From NCBI GenBank assembly GCA_903813345.2, contig CAIIXF020000003.1, positions 31,621,151-31,685,150 on the forward strand: 64,000 bases of DNA. The letters are read 5' to 3'. Within the stretch, counting starts at the first letter, position 1; the number at the start of each line of letters is the position of its first letter. Shown one piece after another: positions 55,160 through 64,000 of the stretch. A model generated the notes under the pieces. That model had not been told where the DNA came from and did not search any database. It saw only the letters and a list, made by a program, of their open reading frames with translations. Origin of the DNA: Owenia fusiformis. Taxonomy: Eukaryota; Annelida; Polychaeta; Sabellida; Oweniidae. The position numbers were made by a program, and so were the translations under genes.

Positions 55160-57379
55160 ATTGAATAATTTTCAAGGTGAACATGCATTTTACTTATTCA
55201 TCAAAATCACAAAGTGTAAGACTTTAATAATTAATTTAAGATACTTATATTTCAAATACAATACAAATACATTATAAAATGCCATAAAAAAAACATTGTA
55301 AAAACACTTGTAATTACAGGGTAAAATTACATTGTAAATTGAAATTACACATTTATATGGGTCTGATTAACACTTTCATATATTAATTGTTTTGTTGTAA
55401 TATCTGAATAGTTTTCAGCCTTCAATCAACCATGTCAACACTACAGAATTCAACCAAAATCAATATCAACCCAAACATATTTTTCAGAATGTTTCATACT
55501 TGTCATTTACACTTTATAAAGAAATACAAACAGTGAAATCGATCATTACTAAAACATTATTATTCAAATAATATATTTTGCAACAACACACAGTAAATTA
55601 CATGTTAATTACATGTTAATTACGACTAAAAATAACAAAGGCAATTTACATGAAAAAATGTTACCATCTGGTTGCATGTTGTATTAGAAAAGGAAAGCAA
55701 AGCCTAAGTCCATTCATTCGTTATCATGGTAACCAATATTGCCTATCTGAAGCTTTCTATATTCTTCAAAATGCCTAGTGATCAATGAATGAAATTCAAC
55801 TCAATTTAATTACGACTTTTCAAGTTGCTGTATGTTAAACATTGCCTAATATAACATGTGTGACTGAGCACATCTCTCAAGATATTCATTATTATGAATT
55901 TCAAGTCCATCTTTTTAACTTCTTCAGTTATAGCTCCTTACTCCTTGAATTAATGCTATGCAACAAATGTTACATATTGTATATGTGGTAGTTAGCTACA
56001 GTATTGCTACTCTTATAAAATGCCTACATTACAATAAGCTGTAGAAATTTGAACATTACTTTGAACAAAGTTGTTACAGACCTGAACAATGGTGACTGAA
56101 AGCCATTTACAAAAATAGGCAATAACAATATACATTAGTTTTACTAACATGTGATGTTTCAATTCATGACATCATGAAAAATGAGTAGCCTATAGTTGAG
56201 AACTATGGGATGAGTCAATAATCATTACCCTTAATACAAGTGCAATTTTTATGTCCCTGAAAACATCAAACTTTGATTTGTATCCCCTCCCTAAGCAATG
56301 TTTTGACATCATTGATATTCTGACATGAACCCTTACTCAGAAATTTTCAGAAAAAAATCACATTTAATCTCAAAGATTAAAGTACTAATTACTACACTGT
56401 CTATGACAGTTTATCAGTCTGAGTATTTGAAGTTGTTTTTATAGGATATAATTTTTTATTAACAAAATAAAGTCAAAAAGATGTATATAAAATACATCAT
56501 TTGCAGTGAGCCTAGGTCTAGAAAACACTAGTGGCTTCACTGACCTAAAAAATATCACAGTTTGAGTATTAATTATACATGAATTACTTGGATGTACAGG
56601 GTGTCTATCATTTAATTAATTCTTTTGTTGCCAACATGTATTAATAATAAATAAGATACAAAGATATATGACATCCCCTTGAAACACCCTGTAAATAAGC
56701 TTCATTGTTTGCAATATTTACATAAGTATCCAAATTTTTTCTAAAATCGAAAAATTATAAAATGTCCTGGATTTTTTAAGCAAATTCACTATTTATTGCA
56801 GAGAGTACTAGAACTTAACTTCTAGTTTGTGCATCTTATTTGTATTCCTTTTAGCTGGTATTCTATGCTATTATACTGTTTCTACAGCGTTCAACCAAAA
56901 TGCTTATGTTTCACTTATCTGGTCTGGCCAATTTGATGGCCTCTTGTGAAATACTGACTTTCTCTTGCACGCTATATTCTGCATGTTACTCGAATCATTG
57001 AATAATCTACACAATTTCAAGATGAGGCAGTGTCAATTATTAAATAGAGACAGTCTAAGATCACTCCCTATTCTTATGAGTATGTATATGAGACGAAGAA
57101 TTTTTGACCAGCATTAGCCATTAGTCAGTATAGTAGTCCCACTAATGTCTGCCTTTCCGATATACATTCTTTCTGACCAATGGTTGGTGAATAATTATTC
57201 TAACATAATTAGTCATCTATGATGGCTATAAGTGTTGCTGCCATCTTGAATCCTAATGATGGCAGGTAATCCATATAATGTTACAACACAAGGAGATCCA
57301 CTTGAAATGGGGGGGGGGAGTTATTTTTGTATATATTGGAAAGAGTCTGAAATCCTTGTACACCCTGTTGAGCATATAT
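55160..57379. other. Convergent spacer between the GH31 gene and JARID2
   Basis: AT-rich 3' flanks of both genes with no further gene. It contains one short MITE at 56595-56693 (TACAGGGTGTCTATC with GAAACACCCTGTA) and a G-run at 57309-57319. Confidence 0.55.
56595..56693. mobile_element. 99 bp MITE with TACAGGGTGTC ends
   Basis: TACAGGGTGTCTATCATTTA and AAACACCCTGTA bound the element. It has the same terminal motif as the 83 bp element at 46355 and the mariner remnant at 14606. Confidence 0.65.
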
Positions 57380-60300
57380 TTATATTTTAGCTTTCTTCCT
57401 AGGTGAAGTGGCCTCCGTAGATTTACTAGGTGTTTTGCTAACAATTCTCTCTTTTACTTTATCAAGGATTCCCATTAGCTCCTTCTGGAAAACAAAATTG
57501 AGATTGTGATAATACTATGCTCAATCCATTATCCATTTTAGGAAGTGTATTTGTTTTTCAAAAGGACAAAAATATGTGTCAATAACCAAAAAATGATTTA
57601 AATATCTGGAGATTGATTGTTGAAGGTCGCATTCACTGAAAAATCTTATTTTGGACAATATATCAAAATTAATATTTTTTTTTTTTTTTAGAAAAATGGA
57701 GTTGTATTTTTTGAATATCATCTGTAGCCCTCTGTAGCCCTAAGAATCGAAGAATTCCATTCGTCCTTCCCACTTATCTTTTTACCCCATGATCAATAAT
57801 ACATGTAACGACTTACTTCTGTATACCTGTAGTAGAGCCTACAGTGTTTTAGGTTCTTGCGCTTCATGATATGTGGAACTGCGTGTTGTAAGGAGAATAC
57901 ACTGCTGTCATGTTCATTCTCAACCTAAAATATATTATAACTTCATGTTCATTCTCAACCTAAAATATATGATAACTTCATGATATGTGGAACTGCGTGT
58001 TGTAAGGAGAATACACTGCTGTCATGTTCATTCTCAACCTGAAATATATTATAACTTCATGTTCATTCTCAACCTAAAATATATTATAACTTCATGATAT
58101 GTGGAACTGCGTGTTGTTAGGAGAATACACTGCTGTCATGTTCATTCTCAACCTGAAATATATTATAACTTCATGATATGTGGAACTGTGTGTTGTAAGG
58201 AGAATACACTGCTGTCATGTTCATTCTCAACCTAAAATATATGGTAACTTCATGATATGTGGAACTGTGTGTACTGCTGTCATGTTCATTCTCAACCTAA
58301 AATATATTATAACTTCATGATATGTGGAACTGTGTGTTGTAAGGAAAATACACTGCTGTCATGTTCATTCTCAACCTAAAATATATGATAACTTCATGAT
58401 ATGTGGAACTGCGTGTACTGCTGTCATGTTCATTCTCAACCTATAATATATGATAACTTCACGATATGTGGAACTGTGTGATGTAAGGAGAATACACTGC
58501 TGTCATGTTCATTCTCAACCTGAAATATATTATAACTTCATGATATGTGGAACTGCATGTTGTAAGGAGCATAACACTGCTATCATGTTCATTCTCAACC
58601 TAAAATATATGATAACTTCATGATATGCGGAACTGTATGTAGGACTTATTTGCATCTTGACACAAGACAGTTTACATTTCATACCATTCCAATATCAGTC
58701 AGTCAAACACCCAGAATTACATAATACACAAATTTGTCTGAACCATGAATCGAACCTGGGGCCAAGCGACAGCAGTAACCTTGGGTCTACCAATTAGCCA
58801 TTGCAGGTGGACTATGAAAAGATATCATTAGAGTACTAGCTTGTCACACTTGTCATCCTGATTGATCAAGGGTGCTGATTAAGTATTCAAGATTCCTGGT
58901 GCCATCTTTACTTACCCTTGATGAATAACAGATCTGTTTAGATACTTCACACACATCATCCTCCTCTTGTACTCCACGTCGCCATTTTGCACTTGGGCTC
59001 GGGTTCTCATTTATTGTTCCCATGCGCTCCCTGTCTTTGAGACCATGAAATGCTAGCTCTTTTCTCAGCTTAACCTCTTCTTCACTGTAACAAAATTATT
59101 TTTAGGAAAAAGGCAGCATGAATGCAGTGGCATAGCCAACTACACAACCAAAATCTTATGGACACATGATATCCAGTGATTCATATTTAAATGGGTGCCA
59201 TAAAATGGCTGCCTCTTAGGCAAACTGACAATAGAAAATCTTTCATACTTCCAAGTATTAACATATAAAACACCAACAAAGTTATTCAGTCACTTTTGGA
59301 GTGAGTTGCAAGAACTAGATGAACAGATAAATCCTTAATCTCCTGAACTTTTATTTCGATGGGGTACTAATTCTGGATACAAAGTATGTCTCACATGATG
59401 GACTGTAATAGAGGTAGAATCAGCTTCAGCAAGTCTGTGGATGTTTTCTCATTGCGTGCCAGGTTAAATAGTAATCTAGACATTGAGAACAATTCTCTTT
59501 CACAACTGTCCTTCAGCAACTGAAAATCCGAAACAGAATACATTTTGGATGTTGGGCATTCCATTAACACAGCAATTCCAAAAGTGTAACAACTGTCACA
59601 TGTGCCAATCCTGAATGTCACATGGTGGCTGTAACAATATTTCATTAAACTATTATTACTCTATTAAGCAATGAAATTGGTTAAAACAACAAGAACATTA
59701 TTTAATTGTTTAAAATATGTACCATTTATTAATCTATTACCAGTTGCACATATATTTAATTCAATATATCATCAATTGCTCATTCAAGTTTATATAATTT
59801 AGGCTGATATGAAGCTCTATTATTTGTCACCTAAAAGCCAAACCAGAACAACGGCAACGCCAAAGCGTAGCGAATCCCATCGAACAGCCATGGATGGCAT
59901 TTTTACAAACAAAGTATATAGCAAAAATGGCCGCCTTCTACCAAAAGTGTCATTAGACAGTGTGCCATGCTAACAGTATTCACATACCAAATATGAACAA
60001 AATCGCTCCACTGCTTTTCGAATTATTGTAAAATACATTAAAATGGCGGCCATTTTTCAAATTTTTTTTCAAAATGGCCACCTTCTACTAAAAGTGTCAT
60101 AGGATAGTGTGTCATGCTTTTAGTATTCACATACCAAATATGAACAAAATCGCTCCACTACTTTTCGAGTTATAGTAAAATACGTTAAAATGGCGGCCAT
60201 TTTGAAAAATGGCCGCCTTCTACCAAAAGTGTCATTAGACAGTGTGCCATCCTTATAGTATTCACATACCAAATATGAACAAAATCGCTCCACTTCTTTT

Positions 60301-63300
60301 CGAGTTACAGCAAAAATTGTAAAATAACGAGTAAAGGCCGCCATTTTTCAAGATGGCTGCCATGTGCTTCTTTAATATCTACATTTCTAGCTTTATTTAT
60401 GTCCTATATAATTTTTTTACATCTAAAACATATTGCTATTACAGTTTTACATATTGCACCTAAATTACTGTAAATTCGGCACTAAAATGGCCACCATTTT
60501 GAAATGAGCGACCATTTTGAAATTCGGCTTTTGAGCAGAACTTCTACTCCCATAGGGTATATGTGCACAAAATATGAACAAAATCGGGCCAACAGTATTT
60601 GAGTTATTGCCCGGACGGACGGACGGACGGACGTACGTACAGACGGACGGACGGAGGCGTTCCCTATATCCCTTCGAACGAACCTTTGCGGCTTTAGCTC
60701 CAGTAGGCAGCCAATCAGGGGTTGCATAGTGGACAGATTCAGATACAGAGTAACCACAACTGATGGTGGATGTATAAGACTCTGGGAACACAACGAGGAA
60801 CTCCCTTGGTCTTTGTATACACTTTGTGATAGACACACCCTTAGATACAAGAGTATCAGGAGGTACCTGAAAAAAATACAGACTTTACGGGTTTCAGATT
60901 CACACACAAGGTACGCAACTGAGGACATTCAATACAATTTATAAATAAATCAAGGATCCAGGTTACTTTTCACCCATGCCATCTATCGGATAATGGGAGT
61001 AATACCCAGGGTGGCTCATGATCTTATTAATTTTCAATATGAAATATCTAAGAAAAATCTAGATAGTGACCTACATATTTGAGAGACATAACATGACATT
61101 CTATTACAGAGATAGAACAGCAATATGGCACTTTTTCAGTGTGATAAAAAATGTTGTTACCATGACAGTATCTTCTGGCAGCCATATTGGATCATCTGAC
61201 AGAAGATTTGGAACGAGAGATTTCATAGCAACTTTGAACTTCTCAGTTTCTGGCTTAGGGATACAATTCCTGAAAATGAAAGGAATATTCAACTTAATCT
61301 AAAAATGCTATATAATCCAATTTAACACTCACTATCTGTTTGTAGAGCTCTCCTTATGGCACAGTCTCAAGACTAGAATTATTGGGGTCTATCAGAGTAT
61401 TGTCCCATGAGTTTGGATTTTGACATTGCACTTCATCCGAGGAGTAGAGACTTGGTATACATTTTCTTGGTGTCAGGAATTTTTACTATATGTGCTATTA
61501 TTGCTCCCATGTTGGGTAAAATGAATCGCTAGGTTACTACCTTGGTAAGGAATTTTTTTGTCAAAATTCCCACCCATTTATTTATGATAAATTTCTGAGA
61601 CTTACCATATAACATCAGCACCAGAATGAGAATACACAACATAGGGCAGTAAGTGCGGATCTGTCGACCAACAGGAAGTACTGAACAACATGCCAACATG
61701 AATTGTGGGTACTGTGAGGCCACAGACAGGCCCCAGATGTCGTAAAACAGACCCAGAGTTCTGAGCAAGCTGAGTAAAGTTCCAACCATGCCTGAAGCCA
61801 AAACAAATAATGGATTTATTTAAAGTCTGCTTTTATATGAGAATACTTATATATGGGAGTAATTTCTAGAACATATGTGATCTGGCACCAGTTATTACTC
61901 CACTTTACATAATTATACATTTTCATATAGTTCTAATGAAATCTCTGATTCATATTCTGACTTAAGATAAGTGGAATGTTAGGGTGACATTGACAAACTT
62001 TGAAGATCAGAAAAATGCCAAATCTGCCTCTGCCTGTAGTCTGACTTATTAAGTGTATCATTTAAGTGGGTAAAGTGAAATTAAGTGTAACAGACATAAT
62101 CCCAAAATCAGTGGCATAATACATTACTTACTTTGCAAATGGACTCTCCCGTTTTGAAGGAAACCCACTACCGCTTGTCGCTGTATCAATGTGTCCACAT
62201 TGCACTACCAGATGGTTCAAGCGATCATGTGTTATCTTCCAGAATTCAGCCTCTACTACTTCAGGACTGGGGTCCTCTTTAAAATACATGGCCTGAATGT
62301 TCCTAGCTATCCGTTGGTATTCTTTCAATGACATTGATTTACCCTGAAAATTAAATGTTTTTTAAATACAATACATCCAGGGTAGATAAATATCTGTGAC
62401 CATAGTATAAATATCATCAATTGTCAGGGTCTCATAGCTAAGGTTGATGACATTTTAACACAACAATTTAACATCCTGGCATTCAGTCCATTGCTCAATA
62501 GGCAACTCATTTTTCCAAGTTCATTGGCAAGAGTGAAAAAGGCATTAACATGACGAAAATGTCACCACCTAGTTTTCACAATATTTTAAGTCCAATCTTA
62601 AGTCAGATTTGAACTTCTGGGAACTTGTAGATGATTTTGAAAAAAAATTGGTCAATGTGAAGCAAGTTCAAAAATACCTTTTTTGACCTTGAAAAGGTCA
62701 TTAAAGGTCAATCTTACAAACGCCAACTGCCAGACCCCAACCACTAACCGTCGTCACAAAAATGGAGAGCATAACAATATGTCACCACTTTTAGTAATTG
62801 ACATTGGGAGCCTGGCAGCTGTGAGTTTTGAACCAGTATTAATTTTACCTTTAAACAACACTCATCTTCCTCATCCTTTATCTTCTTTCTCTTTTGTCTC
62901 TCTGCCAGGACCTGATGCTCTAACTTCAGCTTCTCATCCTTGGAAAGTGTGTCATATGATAGCAGATATTTACAGTAGGCGTCATAGAGTCTGGCTGGTC
63001 TGTCTTGGGACTGAAATATAAGGAGTTGAGGGCTCATCAGGGAGCATAACAGGAATTTCAATGCATATCAGTTAGCCGATTGCAGTATACTGTACATAAG
63101 CTCTTCTCAGTTTCAATTACAAGTTCACAATTCCGAAAGTAAATTAATTTTTCTTATTCATACAGACTATATTCATAGTTTATATTTCATAAGGCAGTGT
63201 GGGTCAAATTTTACATGTTTTAATTGTTATTTGCATAATTGTGGAAAAATATTACCAGTTTTTTCAATGGAATAATCTAAAAACATCCTAATTTTGGTAG

Positions 63301-63525
63301 TTTCAGAGAAGTTTTGATTTCATAAATATTACCAATTGTGATCATTGTGATTTTGTCTGTTCTAGATTGGTTTGATACTTCTGAATCTATAAATCTTACC
63401 AGTTTGGGTATTTTCAGAGCATCTGCGAGTTTATTGAATCCTTTCTTATTCTGAACATTCTGCAATCCTCCATGTTGTTGTAAAGTTTGAAGGAAATTCC
63501 ACATGTCAAGTTCTATGCCACCAAA
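57380..63525 (-). CDS. JARID2: JARID2, Polycomb PRC2 cofactor (C-terminal part)
   Basis: JARID2 recruits and stimulates PRC2 on chromatin. Ten exons in phase give 494 residues up to the stop: 63400-63525, 62849-63010, 62132-62343, 61606-61791, 61161-61269, 60684-60866, 59395-59519, 58916-59084, 57817-57924 and 57380-57484. The ARID domain has [20 protein letters not shown] and [20 protein letters not shown] linker ([20 protein letters not shown]) leads to the JmjC domain with [40 protein letters not shown] and [19 protein letters not shown]. Iron ligands of active JmjC enzymes are absent (WST in place of WHxE; YTSTI in place of YHxGF), as in vertebrate JARID2. The C-terminal C5HC2-type finger is degenerate. 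JmjN and the N-terminal PRC2-binding part lie beyond the right edge. The exon at 57817 uses donor GAA|GTAAGT, giving YYRYTE. Confidence 0.95.
57877..58645. repeat. Tandem array made from a JARID2 exon and its splice acceptor
   Basis: Beginning in the exon itself (57877-57924), the block CTTCATGATATGTGGAACTG, then TGTTGTAAGGAGAATACACT, GCTGTCATGTTCATTCTCAA and CCTAAAATATATTATAA, is repeated about nine times up to 58645. Unit lengths run 68-112 bp. Each copy holds the 5' part of the exon and the minus-strand acceptor (TTTTAG or TTTCAG before GTTGAGAAT). The exon's 3' part with the donor is not repeated. Confidence 0.9.
59843..60682. mobile_element. Element with AAAATGGCGGCC units and a GGAC tract (copy 2), abutting a JARID2 exon
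   Basis: The left end is the same as copy 1 (CCAGAACAACGGCAACGCCA, AGCGAATCCCATCGAAC). It has about three internal units and a (GGAC)n tract at 60611-60656. The right end stops at CCTATATCCCTTCGAACGA, short of the terminal CGATGGGATAAT of copy 1, directly against the JARID2 exon end at 60684. Confidence 0.85.
62541..62790. repeat. Dispersed repeat (copy 2, single unit)
   Basis: GGCATTAACATGACGAAAATGTCACCACC at the left (from 62541) and ACAATATGTCACCACTTTT at the right, with one AAGTCAGATTTGAACTTCTG unit between. It is related to 36101-36715. It lies in a JARID2 intron and is the source of the ORF at 62683. Confidence 0.8.
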
Positions 63526-64000
63526 CTAAACAAGATAAATCAAATTGAACAAAAAATTATTAATTTTGAAAAATATACCTAGTAAGTTTATACAAAATTG
63601 ATGTATAGAATAAATAATTATTGAATATTAGAAGTATTTTTTTTAATTGTAATATGTTATAAGCTGTTTTCACTAAATGTGCAGACTAGTACCTTTTGAG
63701 ATTTTGCAAATGTTTCCACATTTCATGTAACTTGGCCTATTTTCCTTGTTTTGCATGTTGTAAGAAATTCTACTAAAATGCCTGCATCATTTAGGTGAAA
63801 CTTGGGAATGCAGTCTACCACAGAATATGAACACTTTAGATGGGTAATTCAACTATATTTAAAACAACTAAATTTGGACTAAAAATTAACACAATGAGTT
63901 GTTTCAGGTGAAACCTGTGCAAGTAAATACTTCAATATGTGAATACTACATGGGTTCAATTGTATTTCAAACAATTGAACTTAATCAAATAAGATACATA
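63526..64000. other. JARID2 intron to the window edge
   Basis: AT-rich sequence, no exon recognised. The next upstream ARID exon of JARID2 is expected to the right. Confidence 0.5.

Noticed and set aside
58000-58645. A CRISPR-like array from regular repeats
   Set aside because: The genome is animal, the units are unequal and continuous with no spacers, and they derive from a JARID2 exon.
61529-61806. Two minus-strand ORFs of 90 and 63 residues
   Set aside because: They are wrong-frame or partly wrong-frame readings of the JARID2 JmjC exon 61606-61791.

Overview
This is an animal nuclear genome window: AT-rich, with spliced genes carrying canonical GT-AG introns, a LINE, and many short inverted-repeat elements. 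The gene content (WDR59, a NOL4-like factor, METTL9, a MYORG-like GH31 glycosidase, JARID2) is metazoan. Compact introns, a CR1/jockey-type LINE and dense MITE load suggest an invertebrate, probably marine. I cannot name the species from sequence alone. Exon borders were placed by eye from splice sites, reading phase and family similarity.

Layout. 1-5819: upstream flank or intron of WDR59, mostly repeats, no exon recognised. 5820-19814 (+): C-terminal part of WDR59 (GATOR2 subunit of the amino-acid/TORC1 pathway), with a 3.6 kb LINE inside a coding exon at 6697-10287 and several MITEs in its introns. 19815-25543: gene-free convergent spacer holding two large foldback elements and tandem repeats. 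25544-30526 (-): small type I membrane protein with a signal peptide, one C2H2-like finger and a C-terminal transmembrane helix. About 30.53-30.91 kb: bidirectional promoter. 30915-39386 (+): seven-exon NOL4-like gene. 38499-52170 (-): METTL9 histidine methyltransferase. Its last exon lies in the last intron of the NOL4-like gene and vice versa, and a second gene (46130-47747, +, predicted beta-propeller glycan enzyme) is nested in METTL9 intron 1. 52171-53188: divergent promoter region. 53189-55159 (+): intronless GH31 glycosidase. 57380-63525 (-): C-terminal half of JARID2 (PRC2 cofactor), continuing beyond the right edge.

The genes look like ordinary neighbours, not a pathway. The unusual biology is in mobile DNA and splice sites. 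The LINE's target-site duplication places an AG|GT-type donor and an AG acceptor so that splicing the LINE out would restore the WDR59 frame exactly. Two copies of a TTAA-flanked MITE carry different tRNA-like Pol III modules. One JARID2 exon has been amplified into a tandem array of about nine pseudo-exons in its own upstream intron. Three genes (METTL9, JARID2, the membrane protein) carry tandem duplications that span a splice site.
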